Positions 17,337 through 27,040 of a stretch of DNA of 64,000 bases are shown here, piece by piece. The DNA comes from Nostoc sp. NMS8 (GTDB lineage Bacteria > Cyanobacteriota > Cyanobacteriia > Cyanobacteriales > Nostocaceae). Both the position numbers and the translations under genes were made by a program. Numbering within the stretch: position 1 is the first letter of the stretch; each line of letters starts with the position of its first letter. The stretch is from assembly GCF_017115045.1 (NCBI RefSeq), contig NZ_JABXKK010000090.1, forward strand, positions 181,534-245,533, given 5' to 3'. The notes under the pieces were generated by a model. The model was not told the DNA's origin. It was given only the letters and a program-made list of their open reading frames with translations, and did no database searches.

Positions 17337-18194
17337 ATGGTTTTAGAATATCAACGTACAGTAGTGGTTACAGGAGCCTCAACAGGAATTGGTCAGGCTA
17401 CTGCTTTGCTTTTAGACCAGTTGGGCTTCTCTGTTTTTGCTGGCGTGCGTCAAGATATTGATGCTCAAACACTTAAACAGAAAGGATCGCCAAGGCTGAT
17501 TCCGATTTTTTTAGATGTTACTGACGCTGAATCGATCGCAGTTGCCGTTGATAAGGTCACAAATGCTGTCGGTGGTGGGGGGATTTTGGGTTTAGTGAAT
17601 AATGCCGGAATTGCTGTGCCTGGCCCCTTAGAATTATTAACGATCGCAGAATTTCAACAACAAATGCTGGTGAATGTCACCGGACAATTAGCAGTCACAC
17701 AAGCGTTTCTTGGTCTATTACGCCAGAGTCGGGGGCGAATTGTCAATATGGGTTCCATTGCTGGTAGAAGTCCGACGCCGTTCTTGGGAGCTTACAATGC
17801 GTCAAAATTTGCCTTCGTTGCACTCAATGATGTGCTGCGGATGGAGTTAAGACCTTGGGGAATCTCCGTTTCTATTATCGAACCTGGTGCGATCGCTACC
17901 CCAATTTGGGAAAAGTCTCTCAGTCAATCGGAAACAGCACAGGATGATTTACCACAATCGGCACAAAATCTCTACGGACAAGCAATGAATATTGTCCGCA
18001 AAAAAATGCAGATTCTTGCATCTGGGGGAATTTCTGCGGATATTGTCGCTCAAACCGTTATTCAGGCGCTCACTGCAAATAAACCTAAGACGCGCTATCT
18101 TGTTGGACAAGATGCCAAAATTGGAGCGTTACTAAAGCATATTTTGCCCGATCGCCTACATGACAGGATAATTTTATACTCAATGGGACTGTAA
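17337..18194 (+). CDS. Short-chain dehydrogenase/reductase (classical SDR)
   Basis: 285 residues. Cofactor-binding motif TGASTGIG near residue 12, NNAG near residue 87, catalytic Ser in NMGSIAG and the YNASK catalytic Tyr-Lys pair (about 155). The EPGAIATPIW segment after the active site is typical. The C-terminal extension resembles SDRs acting on retinol or steroid-like substrates, but the substrate cannot be assigned. Soluble. It converges with the TPR-CHAT gene. Confidence 0.9.
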   Translation: MVLEYQRTVVVTGASTGIGQATALLLDQLGFSVFAGVRQDIDAQTLKQKGSPRLIPIFLDVTDAESIAVAVDKVTNAVGGGGILGLVNNAGIAVPGPLELLTIAEFQQQMLVNVTGQLAVTQAFLGLLRQSRGRIVNMGSIAGRSPTPFLGAYNASKFAFVALNDVLRMELRPWGISVSIIEPGAIATPIWEKSLSQSETAQDDLPQSAQNLYGQAMNIVRKKMQILASGGISADIVAQTVIQALTANKPKTRYLVGQDAKIGALLKHILPDRLHDRIILYSMGL

Positions 18195-18227
18195 GTAGGT
18201 GGGCGTAAATATTTGTCGTTGAGATAA

Positions 18228-18245
18228 GGCAGGAGGCCTCCCGCC
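18228..18245. terminator. Palindrome between convergent genes
   Basis: GGCAGGAGGCCTCCCGCC is nearly self-complementary and lies between the stops of the SDR and TPR-CHAT genes. It could end transcription from either side, but lacks a clear T-run. Confidence 0.3.
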
Positions 18246-18270
18246 CTCTGCCTCTCCTGATAAAAGCGGG

Positions 18271-20337
18271 CTAAAGTCCATTACCAATCAAAATAAAAGA
18301 TGCCCAATAATATGGGTGACTAAAGTTACTAGCTGCTACAGGTGCGTTTTGACCTAGAGACTTCCAGTTTCCCTTAATCAATGAGACTTGAGCTTTTCTT
18401 AAAGCTTCAACTTTAGTCAAATTCTCAGTAGATAGGATACCATAAAAAGCACTCATGAGTGCTTGTGTACCACCATCATCCACAGACCACAAAGAGGCGA
18501 TCGCAGCTCTTGCGCCAGTTTGTTGCATCTGATAGCCAAAGCCCAAAATTTCCTCACCGTTACCTAACTTGCCTCCCAAGCCGGTTTCACAGGCGCTCAA
18601 CACTACCAAATCTACATGGGGGAGTGACCAAGTGGCGACATTTCTAAAATTAACGCGATCGCCATTTCCGAATAAAATAAACGAATCTTCTGGTTTACCC
18701 ACCACAAAAGCGGCATGAGTCGCTAAATGGACAATTGTATAATCATCCATTTGGGGTACAGCAACGCTGGGGGTAAAGGCATCGTCTAAAAGCTTCTTAG
18801 TTTCAGGAACCGCAGCTGCTACACTTTCCACCTCCTGCGTTGCAAAGGGTAAGCCAGCGTAAGCAACTTGCCGATTACCAACTTTGATTTGATAATTACC
18901 TTTAGTAAAAGCACCTGCTAAAACTCGCAAAGTAGATTGTTTTGGGGTATTTAAGTTAGTCAGACTGGCAGATGTAATGTGATTCACATTAAAGCGTTGC
19001 ACTAGCCATTGCTTGCCATCATATAAAGCAGTTAAAGGAATGTAGCGTAACTGGTCATCGGGAGCGTAAATTAGAGTTTGTGTACCTGATGACTCCAGGT
19101 CTTTTTCTATCGGTTTAATTAGCCAGTCATACAATTGGTGTGCAGGTGCTTTGATATTTTGACTGGGATCGATTAAAGCTTGGCGGAAAACAGCAATTGT
19201 TTGATGGAGGTTTTCGCGCTTTACAGCAACGGTACGATGAATTGGTGGAGATTCAGCAGTTACCAATACCAATTCCAAGCTATCTTTTAAAATCAGTGGG
19301 TAGAGTAGTGCCGATTTTTGCGGCAATCGTGCCAAATTATCCCGAAGTTCGTTGAGATTCTCCAAATCCAAATTTTGCCGCCTAGCTGTACGGCTAATTT
19401 GCTCTACCTGTGCTTTCACTGAAGGACTATTGATAAATTCGTTAAATTCATCTAGAATTTGCTGTTGATTTAAGACTAATTGCTCGATGCGTTGTTTTTG
19501 TTCAAGCGATCGCTGTTCGGGCTTAATTTTCCGTAGTTTTGTCAGTTCTTTACCCAACACAACAGCATTATCCACGCTTTGATCCAACTTTTGTTTAATT
19601 GGTTTTTCTGTTGCCGCTATATTAATACCTTTGACAGTACGTTGATTACCTGACACATTTTGGAGATATTCTTCTAGTTCTTCAACCTTGAGTAAATCCA
19701 TTGTCCTTTGTGCTTCAGCAACACGTTCTTGTTTGAGTAATCGTTCACCCAAAATACGATATGTCTGGCTAACAGTTATGCTGTAAGCATCTGGCTGCGG
19801 CACACTCAGCGCTGATGGATTCAACCGAGCTTTCTCACGATTAATTAAGCAGTGCTTATAGAAAAAAACTGCTAACTCTGGTTGGTTTTGAGTATCGAAT
19901 AAGTAACCTATATTACTGTAGGTTTTACCAAGTCGAACCAGATCCCCAAGTTCTTTGTTAATTAATAGAGCTTGCTGATAAGATTGAAGTGCTTCGGGAT
20001 ACTTTTTTTGACTTTGGTAGATTCTACCGATGTTGTTGAATGTTACCGCTTCCCAAGAACGCTCTCCAAGTTCTCTGCTGATGGCTAATGCTTTTTGTAA
20101 TTTATGCAACCCTTGTGTCAATTGACCTTGGCGAGATTCTTTGATAGCTTCTTCATTGAGCCTTGCAACTTCTGATAGTTGATTATTCTTGGGTAAAGCT
20201 TGAGCTTTTTCTCCAGATTTGTACCTAAACCTTGCATTTGTGCTTACCTGATTATTGTCTGGGTATGCCATCCCAAAACCTAGTAAACTAAGTAGAGTCA
20301 AAGCAAAAACATTAACATACTTAAGATTAGGCTGCAT
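18271..20337 (-). CDS. Exported TPR-CHAT protein (caspase-like peptidase family)
   Basis: 688 residues from ATG at 20337 (a TTG two codons upstream is possible). Signal peptide at residues 1-26 (hydrophobic FALTLLSLLGFGMA). TPR repeats at about 55-165, a helical middle region, then a C-terminal CHAT domain (about 330-688). The presumed catalytic dyad is His541 in IVHLATHAAF and Cys583 in VVLSACETGLGG; both are intact. The end GARAAIASLWSVDDGGT..FY is standard for CHAT. It should be a periplasmic or surface cysteine protease; its substrate is unknown. It stands alone here, 11 kb from the larger CHAT cluster. Confidence 0.88.
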   Translation of the reverse strand: MQPNLKYVNVFALTLLSLLGFGMAYPDNNQVSTNARFRYKSGEKAQALPKNNQLSEVARLNEEAIKESRQGQLTQGLHKLQKALAISRELGERSWEAVTFNNIGRIYQSQKKYPEALQSYQQALLINKELGDLVRLGKTYSNIGYLFDTQNQPELAVFFYKHCLINREKARLNPSALSVPQPDAYSITVSQTYRILGERLLKQERVAEAQRTMDLLKVEELEEYLQNVSGNQRTVKGINIAATEKPIKQKLDQSVDNAVVLGKELTKLRKIKPEQRSLEQKQRIEQLVLNQQQILDEFNEFINSPSVKAQVEQISRTARRQNLDLENLNELRDNLARLPQKSALLYPLILKDSLELVLVTAESPPIHRTVAVKRENLHQTIAVFRQALIDPSQNIKAPAHQLYDWLIKPIEKDLESSGTQTLIYAPDDQLRYIPLTALYDGKQWLVQRFNVNHITSASLTNLNTPKQSTLRVLAGAFTKGNYQIKVGNRQVAYAGLPFATQEVESVAAAVPETKKLLDDAFTPSVAVPQMDDYTIVHLATHAAFVVGKPEDSFILFGNGDRVNFRNVATWSLPHVDLVVLSACETGLGGKLGNGEEILGFGYQMQQTGARAAIASLWSVDDGGTQALMSAFYGILSTENLTKVEALRKAQVSLIKGNWKSLGQNAPVAASNFSHPYYWASFILIGNGL

Positions 20338-20444
20338 AATCAAATACTCCCTATTCCAGGAAGGTAAATATTAAATCAAGAAGTCCGGCAACGCAATTAA
20401 TTTTTATTGATTTGGAAAATTTATAGGTGCTGAGAAATTTGAAG

Positions 20445-20948
20445 ATGTCAGAAGAAAAACCTAGCCAACCAAAATTACCACCAACCAGCGCCCTTGACAA
20501 TCCATCAAGTCATGAATTTGGGAATTGGTTTGAATATCCTGTGAGAGTACAACCCCACCACACTGACTATGCAGGCATTGTCTGGCACGGTTCCTATATA
20601 GCTTGGATGGAAGAAGCACGCATTGAATGTTTGCGATCTATCGGGGTTGAATTTGCTGATTTAGTCACTATCGGCTGCGATTTACCAGTTGTAGAACTGT
20701 CGGTGCGCTATCATCACTCAATTCAATTAGGTCTAACAGTGGTGGTAAAAACGCGTATGGCTGAGGTGACTGGCGTCCGAATAATTTGGGATTATGCCAT
20801 TGTCTCAACTGATGGACAACAATTGTACGTCACCGCCAAGGTGACTTTAGTCGCTTTAGATCGCGAAAGAGGCAAGATTATGCGTCAGTTGCCAGCAAGT
20901 GTTAAGGATGCATTAGCCAAGATTTCGGCATTAAATAACAATTTTTAA
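20445..20948 (+). CDS. 4HBT-fold acyl-CoA thioesterase (YbgC-like)
   Basis: About 167 residues from ATG at 20445 (in-frame GTG at 20427 is an alternative). The hot-dog fold motif YPVRVQPHHTDYAGIVWHGSYIAWMEEAR contains the Asp-Tyr-x-Gly-x-Val-x-His pattern of YbgC/4-hydroxybenzoyl-CoA thioesterases, with Asp as catalytic residue. A Pro/Ser-rich tail of about 25 residues precedes it. It would hydrolyse acyl-CoA thioesters in the cytoplasm; in cyanobacteria a related enzyme acts on DHNA-CoA in phylloquinone synthesis, so that role is possible but unproven here. Confidence 0.85.
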   Translation: MSEEKPSQPKLPPTSALDNPSSHEFGNWFEYPVRVQPHHTDYAGIVWHGSYIAWMEEARIECLRSIGVEFADLVTIGCDLPVVELSVRYHHSIQLGLTVVVKTRMAEVTGVRIIWDYAIVSTDGQQLYVTAKVTLVALDRERGKIMRQLPASVKDALAKISALNNNF

Positions 20949-20952
20949 TTTT

Positions 20953-21150
20953 CTATTTGCCACTTTGTATCTGGGAGATAGTTTGAGCAAACTGCGTTAC
21001 GTGCTGCCAGATATCTTGCGGGGTAATGCCAAAACTGATATTTAATAAAATTAGGATTGCGGCAATAGTTAATGCACTCTTTAGGGTTGCTTTTAGCAAC
21101 TTCCATAATATTATGAAGACAATCCAAGCTATAATCAAGGTAGCAATCAT
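20953..21150 (-). CDS. Small hydrophobic membrane protein, unknown
   Basis: 65 residues with two hydrophobic segments (IIAWIVFIILWKLL and SALTIAAILILLNISF) and a short polar C-terminus. It converges with the thioesterase gene with only 4 bp between stops, a compact arrangement that supports it being real. No family recognised. Confidence 0.55.
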   Translation of the reverse strand: MIATLIIAWIVFIILWKLLKATLKSALTIAAILILLNISFGITPQDIWQHVTQFAQTISQIQSGK

Positions 21151-21667
21151 AATATATAAATTCCTTAATAGTAGGCGTTATCGGAAAACCCGTTTATTCA
21201 GAAAAGATAAACTTTTATCTGAGTAACAATTATTAGTGCTAAAGCTATTAGACCTAATTTTGAATAGATACTAAAGCTCAGATTTTTTATGTAACTGTGC
21301 CAATGCCATATTACCTGAAAATGAGACGAAAATGCAGAGCAGAGGCAAGTTATTTGGCAATTTGGCAGAGTTACTGAAAAGACTTTTCTAAAGCTTTTGT
21401 ATCACTAATCACAAGATACAATAGTTATATTAGGACTCCGATTTAATTTTTGAAAACATACTGAGACCGAAAAGCCTGTTTTATCAGGGTTTCATTTGAC
21501 ATTTTGTTCAGAAATCAGACAGGAGTCTTAATAGTTGCCAAAAAATCTATTTGGCGACTAGTAATTTAATGATTACTGCATCAACTCGAAGGAGTCAAAA
21601 AACTTTCTGACATCACTGACTTGAGTCATCTGGAGAGAATATTTTCTATTCTGCTGCTGGTGCGATC

Positions 21668-21800
21668 GCATTTTTGATTTGGGAGAAGTGCGATAGCGAA
21701 GCGCTGACTTGTCAGTTCGCATTTTTGTTGAAGTTGGGTAAGTGCGATGTCTGACGACAAGCCTTTCGGCTACGCATTTTTGATATTGGGGAAGTGTAAT
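21668..21800. repeat. Three imperfect tandem copies, period about 50-55 bp
   Basis: Each copy begins CGCATTTTTG (21668, 21718, 21773) and continues TTGGG.GAAGTG(CGAT), followed by variable sequence containing GCGAAGCGC- or CTTTCGGC-type palindromic fragments. Confidence 0.6.
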
Positions 21801-21809
21801 ATTTGACCG

Positions 21810-21838
21810 TTAGCCTTCAGCATTAGGCTGAAGGCTAA
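21810..21838. terminator. Perfect hairpin downstream of dxr
   Basis: TTAGCCTTCAGC and GCTGAAGGCTAA flank an ATTAG loop, 58 bp past the dxr stop (leftward). It may terminate dxr transcription; it is also a frequent interspersed sequence. Confidence 0.4.
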
Positions 21839-21895
21839 ACAAGAATTGGTCAAAAGCCAGAAAATCTGCCTTTTGGGTATCTGAATTAAAGGTTT

Positions 21896-23092
21896 TTATC
21901 GCAGAGAAATTATCTGCGAGTGAGTCTCTAACTTTTCAGTCGCTATTAAAACTTCTTGTCTTGCCCATTTATCTGCTGCCAAAATGTCATCTAAAGAGGG
22001 ATTTGTACGGTTATCATTTTGATGGCGATCGCACACCCTTTCGATACACCGGGGAATATCTAAAAAGCGAATTTTTTCATCTAAAAATAAAGCCACAGCT
22101 TGCTCATTGGCGGCATTCAACACAGCTGGCATGGAACCACCAGCTTTACCCACAGCATAAGCCAACCGCATACAAGGATACTTCTGGTGATCTGGTTCCC
22201 GGAAGGTTAAATTTCCAGCTTTGACTAAATCTAGTCGTTCCCAGTTGGTGTAAATGCGATCGGGCCAAGATAAAGCATAGAGTAAGGGTAAGCGCATATC
22301 CGGCCAACCCAGTTGGGCTAAAACTGAAGTATCTTGCAATTCAATCAGCGAGTGAATAATACTCTGGGGATGAATGACAATTTCGATATTGTCATAATCC
22401 AACCCAAACAGAAAGTGAGCCTCAATTACTTCCAGCCCTTTATTCATCAAAGTAGCAGAGTCTACTGTGATTTTCCGCCCCATCGACCAATTCGGATGCT
22501 TGAGGGCATCAGCTACGGTTACATCTGCTAACTTTTCTACATCCCAGTCTCGGAAAGCCCCACCCGATGCAGTCAGCAAAATTTTCCGCACACCTCCCTT
22601 TGGCACACCTTGGAGGCATTGAAAGATTGCGGAATGTTCGGAATCGGCTGGGAGTAATTTGACACCATGTTTTTCAACTAGGGGTAGAACCACAGGTGCG
22701 CCGGCAATCAGGGTTTCTTTGTTCGCTAAGGCAATATCTTTACCAGCTTCAATCGCAGCGATGGTAGGTAGCAAACCAGCACAACCAACGATCCCCGTAA
22801 CAACAGTTTGGGCATCGCCGTAACGAGCAACTTCTATCACTCCGGCGTCACCCGCCAGTAGAATCGGTTGGGGATCGAGGTCAATGATTGCTTCTTTGAG
22901 GGCTGGTAATTGGTCTTCTGAGGAAATTGCTGCTATTTTCGGTCGAAATTGCCGAATTTGAGCAGCCAACATTTCCACATTACGCCCAGCTGCCAATCCC
23001 ACAATCTGAAATTGATCTGGGTACTGAGTGACAATATCTAAAGTCTGAGTACCAATAGAACCAGTGGAACCAACAAGAGTAATCGCTTTCAC
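21896..23092 (-). CDS. dxr: 1-deoxy-D-xylulose 5-phosphate reductoisomerase
   Basis: 398 residues, starting at GTG (23090-23092) because the NADPH-binding VGSTGSIGTQTLDI begins at residue 7, as in the family. Further hallmarks are the DSEH metal/substrate site, LTASGGAFRD, the HPNWSMGRKITVDSATLMNKGLE block and the C-terminal helical domain. It makes 2-C-methyl-D-erythritol 4-phosphate, the first committed step of the MEP isoprenoid pathway that feeds carotenoids, quinone tails and the phytyl chain reduced by ChlP. It is monocistronic. Confidence 0.97.
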   Translation of the reverse strand: MKAITLVGSTGSIGTQTLDIVTQYPDQFQIVGLAAGRNVEMLAAQIRQFRPKIAAISSEDQLPALKEAIIDLDPQPILLAGDAGVIEVARYGDAQTVVTGIVGCAGLLPTIAAIEAGKDIALANKETLIAGAPVVLPLVEKHGVKLLPADSEHSAIFQCLQGVPKGGVRKILLTASGGAFRDWDVEKLADVTVADALKHPNWSMGRKITVDSATLMNKGLEVIEAHFLFGLDYDNIEIVIHPQSIIHSLIELQDTSVLAQLGWPDMRLPLLYALSWPDRIYTNWERLDLVKAGNLTFREPDHQKYPCMRLAYAVGKAGGSMPAVLNAANEQAVALFLDEKIRFLDIPRCIERVCDRHQNDNRTNPSLDDILAADKWARQEVLIATEKLETHSQIISLR

Positions 23093-23521
23093 AATTGCTT
23101 AAGGATTTACAGACAACTCCCACTATAAATTGCTGGGGACTCTTTAATCACAGCAATCACCATAATCGATACATTGCAGAGGATGAGGGGAAGAAGGAAA
23201 GTGCCCGCGTGTCTCTATGCCCTCTTTTACTCGTCCCTGCGCCAGCCCCAATTTGTTAATTTCAAAGTTTTACAACAGATAAATCTCAAAAGATATAACT
23301 AGACAAAAGATGTATTTATAAATACTATCTTTTTAAAGATAAACTCCGAGATAATTGGCAAAAGTAACCAAATAGGAAATAATTTCAATTAACTGCTAAT
23401 TTGTCCAGTTTGTTAATTATGTTGGTGCAGGATTTAATATGCAAGATGTTACTCATAAATTGCTGCGTTACAGCTATATGTAAAAGGATGCAGAAAGGAG
23501 TTTGTTAAAGCACTCAAGTTT
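23093..23521. other. Spacer between dxr and the glycosyltransferase cluster
   Basis: AT-rich DNA with no recognised gene, RNA or strong repeat. It must contain the divergent promoters of dxr and the first PIG-V-like gene. No consensus element stands out. Confidence 0.4.
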
Positions 23522-24829
23522 ATGGTCAAAGTTCAGATAGTTATAAAAAAAGTTTTATGGAACAATGATTTCCTGTTTCCAGCCACAATATGGTTTGCCA
23601 GTCGAATATTTATTTGGACTGCTATGTTGCTGATTGCGCCAAAACTACCGTTACCAGCAGAAGACTTTTTGCCCCATTTTGGTTGGGGGATTTTTGATGC
23701 TTGGGATAGTGTGCATTATCGAGCGATCGCAACTTCGGGATATGAATTTGCCAATGACGGCAAACAGCATAATCTGGCCTTCTTTCCCTTATTTCCCTTA
23801 AGCATCTGGGTTTTGATGAAGCTGGGCTTAACGTTTGAACTAGCAGGTATGTTAGTCAACAACTTGGCATTTTTTGCAGCGCTTTACTGTTTATACTTTT
23901 GGGCCAAGGAGCATTATGGCATCAATGCAGCCCATTGGGTGACAGCTGTGGTTTCTTTATATCCGTCTTCTATGTTTACAGGAGTGATTTACACAGAGGG
24001 GCTGTATTTGTTTTTGAGTACGGCAACTTTACGCGCCTTTGATCGAAAACAGTATGGCTGGACTGCCCTTTGGGGTGCGATGGCCACAGCAACACGTCCT
24101 ACAGGTATAGCACTAATTCCAGCATTGGCGATCGCAGCCTGGAAAGAACGCCGACCACCTATTGCCTACATAGCTGGTTTGACTACCGCTATTGGCATAC
24201 TTTTATTCAGTTTGTATTGTGCGATTTATTTTGGTAACCCTTTAGCTTTTATCGAAGCACAAAAAGGATGGCGACCAACTCTGGGCTTTGATTGGCAGGG
24301 TTGGTTAAATATGTTCATGCAAATTGTAGTCGGCAGAGAAAATTGGCAGAATGGTTGGGTTCAGAACCCCTCTGGCGGGATTCAAGACCCTTGGTATCTC
24401 TTCTTGTTTGGCTTGAGTGTTGCCAATAGCTATCTTTTATGGCGTTTCCGTCAACGTTTTAGTTCTGTAAAATTATTCTATGGCTTTTATGCTTTAGCCT
24501 TACTTTTGTTGATTCTAGCAAGCGAACAGTGGATTAATAGCTTGCTCAACTTGTTCATGGTCTTGGGTGGTGCCTATATATTGTGGCACTTACACACGCA
24601 ACTGACGCCAGTTACAGTGATTTATGGCTTTTGTGGTATTGGTTTGCTGTTAGCTTCTGGAGGCACCATCTCCTTGAGCCGTCTCGCTTATGGTATTGTG
24701 CCTTTGAATATAGCCATTGGTGTGCTGTTATCTCGCCATCCTCGTCAGGGATATTTAATATTGGGGGCTTTTATAACACTACTAGCCAAAATAGCTGTAG
24801 GATTTGCCCAAGAGCGTTGGGTTGGTTAG
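23522..24829 (+). CDS. PIG-V-like mannosyltransferase-family membrane protein (copy 1)
   Basis: 435 residues with about ten hydrophobic segments. The pattern SRIFIWTAMLLIAP..FDAWDSVHYRAIATSGY with the early Asp-containing loop, followed by AFFPLFPL and YTEGLYLFLSTATLRAFDRKQ, is that of PIG-V / bacterial PIG-V-like glycosyltransferases (GT-C fold, polyprenyl-phosphate-sugar donors). The loop Asp would be the catalytic base. It is paralogous to the protein at 27041-28306. It is the first gene of the five-gene membrane cluster; the EamA gene starts 40 bp downstream. Confidence 0.8.
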   Translation: MVKVQIVIKKVLWNNDFLFPATIWFASRIFIWTAMLLIAPKLPLPAEDFLPHFGWGIFDAWDSVHYRAIATSGYEFANDGKQHNLAFFPLFPLSIWVLMKLGLTFELAGMLVNNLAFFAALYCLYFWAKEHYGINAAHWVTAVVSLYPSSMFTGVIYTEGLYLFLSTATLRAFDRKQYGWTALWGAMATATRPTGIALIPALAIAAWKERRPPIAYIAGLTTAIGILLFSLYCAIYFGNPLAFIEAQKGWRPTLGFDWQGWLNMFMQIVVGRENWQNGWVQNPSGGIQDPWYLFLFGLSVANSYLLWRFRQRFSSVKLFYGFYALALLLLILASEQWINSLLNLFMVLGGAYILWHLHTQLTPVTVIYGFCGIGLLLASGGTISLSRLAYGIVPLNIAIGVLLSRHPRQGYLILGAFITLLAKIAVGFAQERWVG

Positions 24830-24869
24830 AGGGTTGATCCATATAGTTGAGTTGCATTGAAATTTTCTA

Positions 24870-26912
24870 ATGACTTTATTTAATCAAACGAAGATCGCGA
24901 TCGCTTCATTATTTCTAGGTGTAGGTGTCATATCTTTTGGCTCTATTTTTATGAAATTGAGCGAAATGGAACTCAGCCCCAGTGCCACTGTATTTAATCG
25001 CTTTTGGCTTGCTAGTGTGGTCTTCTTACTCTGGCATGGATACAAGGCAATACGGCAGCGATTTTCCAGAGAAAAATCTGTAGAACAGCAGCCCTACACC
25101 AGTCAGGATATATTGCTATTGGTAGGTGCTGGTATTCTTTGGGCTGCCACTTTAGTTTTGTTGGCTTGGTCACTTACTCAAACTAGTGTGGCAATTTCTA
25201 GTGTGTTGCATAATCTTGCCCCCATATTTACTAGTTTAGGGGTGTGGCTGTTATTTCATAAGCGTTTTGAGCGCCAATTCTTGATTGGGATGGTCGTTGC
25301 GCTTGGGGGAGCGATCGCGATTGAATTTGAGGAACTGCAAATAGCCACAGATGAACTTCAAGGAGGCTTGGCTGCGATCGTTTCGGCAATTTTCTTGAGT
25401 GCCTACCTGCTAATCGTAGAAAAATTACGCACCAAATTTTCTCCGGTCACAATCCAGTTGTGGATCTGTGCGATCGCAGCTTTAGCTATTTTCCCCATAC
25501 TTTTATTCACTCAAGATCGACTTTTCCCTTCTACAGTCAACGGATGGCTTTGGGTCATTTCCCTAGCTGTAATCTGCCAAGTTTTAGGTCATGGGCTTTT
25601 GACCTATAGCCTTGCCAAATTTTCCTCTGTGGTTGTCTCCTTGGTGCATCTTTTAGAGCCAGTATTTAGCGGCATTTTCGCTCTGGTAATATTTTCGGAA
25701 ACATTAACTTTATCAAATTGGGTAGGGTTCGCCGTAGTTTTAATCGGTTTATACTTAGCCGTATCTAGCCAAGCTGCTGTTAATTTGCCGTTTCAGGAAT
25801 CAGTCACAAATATAGTTAACACTTTCGTTAAAAGTATGACGAGCAAACTGTCATTACTAAAGCAACAATTCTCCGAAACACCAGCTTTATTAGGAACTGT
25901 CTCATTATTATTTGCCCTAATTCCTATATCTTTAGCACCATCTCTAACCAAATTGTGTCAACAAGAAATTGGTGCAAATGCTGTAGTATTTCATCGCAGT
26001 TGGATTGCTACAGTTGTCTTTGGTCTGTGGAATGGACTTGAGGCTTTCCGCTACCAACAGTCTATTGAAGGAGGCAGGAGGGAAGAGGCAGGGGGACTCG
26101 GGGCCCCCTCTGGGGATAGGGGGAAGAGGGGGCAGGGGGCAGGGGGCAATATTACTCCTGCCTTTATTGATAACCAATCTATAGAACAGAAGCCTTTTAC
26201 TTTTACGAAACAAGAAGTGTGGCTATTGTTGGCAATGGGAACCTCTGCTGGAACCTACCTTCTCTTGTGGGCTTGGGCGCTGAGTCAAACGAGTGTTGCC
26301 AATGTGGCTTTACTGTCTAATTTGAACTCCTTATTTGTTGCTTTAGCTGGATATCTGTTATTCGGTCGGCGTTTTGATCGCAGATTCGTGATTGGTCTGG
26401 TCATCGCCTTGGGGGGAGCGATCGCATTTGAACTCAATAAGGTACAATTTGCAACTGACCAAATATTGGGTGATACCTTAGCATTGCTCACTGCGGTTTT
26501 CATGGCCACGTGTATGCTGCTGATAGAACGACTCAGAACCCGATTTAGCACTGCAACTATCATGCTGTGGCGCTGTGGAGTGACAACAATGTTTCTACTA
26601 CCCGTCCTCCCATTCCTCGAAAATAGACTATTTCCCTATTCCTGGACAGGTTGGTTTTTCATCATTTTCCAAGCTCTCTTCTGTCAAGTCTTGGGTCAGG
26701 GACTTTTAGCTTATAGCCTCAGCAGAATCTCTTCAGGAGTTGTCGCCGTCACGCTTCTTCTAGAACCAGTTCTAGCTTCCATTTTTGCTTGGTTTATTTT
26801 TTCCGAAAAAGTAGGCTTGTTTGACTGGGCAACTTTTGCCGTAGTTTTAGCGGGTATCTATCTAGCTCAATCTAGTCAATCTACTGTTCAAGTAACAAAC
26901 GAAAGCTTGTAG
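24870..26912 (+). CDS. Tandem-fused EamA (DMT-family) transporter
   Basis: 680 residues made of two homologous halves (about 1-310 and 330-680), each with about ten membrane helices and two EamA repeats. Matching segments prove the duplication: LHNLAPIFTSLGVWLLFHKRF versus LSNLNSLFVALAGYLLFGRRF, LGGAIAIE versus LGGAIAFE, and LLEPVFSGIFA versus LLEPVLASIFA. Ordinary EamA proteins have one such half. A Gly/Arg-rich stretch (about residues 398-426, DNA 26068-26150) in the second half has no counterpart in the first and comes from a G-rich interspersed repeat. Substrate unknown; location between glycosyltransferases suggests a lipid-sugar or nucleotide-sugar flippase. Confidence 0.85.
   Translation: MTLFNQTKIAIASLFLGVGVISFGSIFMKLSEMELSPSATVFNRFWLASVVFLLWHGYKAIRQRFSREKSVEQQPYTSQDILLLVGAGILWAATLVLLAWSLTQTSVAISSVLHNLAPIFTSLGVWLLFHKRFERQFLIGMVVALGGAIAIEFEELQIATDELQGGLAAIVSAIFLSAYLLIVEKLRTKFSPVTIQLWICAIAALAIFPILLFTQDRLFPSTVNGWLWVISLAVICQVLGHGLLTYSLAKFSSVVVSLVHLLEPVFSGIFALVIFSETLTLSNWVGFAVVLIGLYLAVSSQAAVNLPFQESVTNIVNTFVKSMTSKLSLLKQQFSETPALLGTVSLLFALIPISLAPSLTKLCQQEIGANAVVFHRSWIATVVFGLWNGLEAFRYQQSIEGGRREEAGGLGAPSGDRGKRGQGAGGNITPAFIDNQSIEQKPFTFTKQEVWLLLAMGTSAGTYLLLWAWALSQTSVANVALLSNLNSLFVALAGYLLFGRRFDRRFVIGLVIALGGAIAFELNKVQFATDQILGDTLALLTAVFMATCMLLIERLRTRFSTATIMLWRCGVTTMFLLPVLPFLENRLFPYSWTGWFFIIFQALFCQVLGQGLLAYSLSRISSGVVAVTLLLEPVLASIFAWFIFSEKVGLFDWATFAVVLAGIYLAQSSQSTVQVTNESL
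26068..26150. repeat. G-rich repeat inserted in frame within the EamA gene
   Basis: A purine-rich run dominated by GGAGGCAGG, GAAGAGG and GGGGGCAGGGGGCAG units with a GGGGCCCCC palindrome. It keeps the frame and encodes a Gly/Arg/Glu loop absent from the homologous first half of the protein. Similar G-rich runs occur as intergenic repeats in Nostoc-type genomes. Confidence 0.65.
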
Positions 26913-27040
26913 CATCATGACAGTTAGCTACAAGAATTAGCAATCAAGCTTTTTGTAATGGCTGTTAATTTTTTATGCCTTTCTATTACAAAATAGTGTT
27001 ACTAGAATATCAATCAAGGTTAATTTATCTATCTGTAAAG

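Larger units (their letters stand above)
21151..21895. other. 745-bp non-coding stretch with tandem repeats
   Basis: No gene recognised. The right half carries three imperfect tandem copies of a 50-55 bp unit (21668-21800) and a perfect hairpin (21810-21838) just beyond the dxr stop. The left half is AT-rich without visible structure. Confidence 0.55.
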
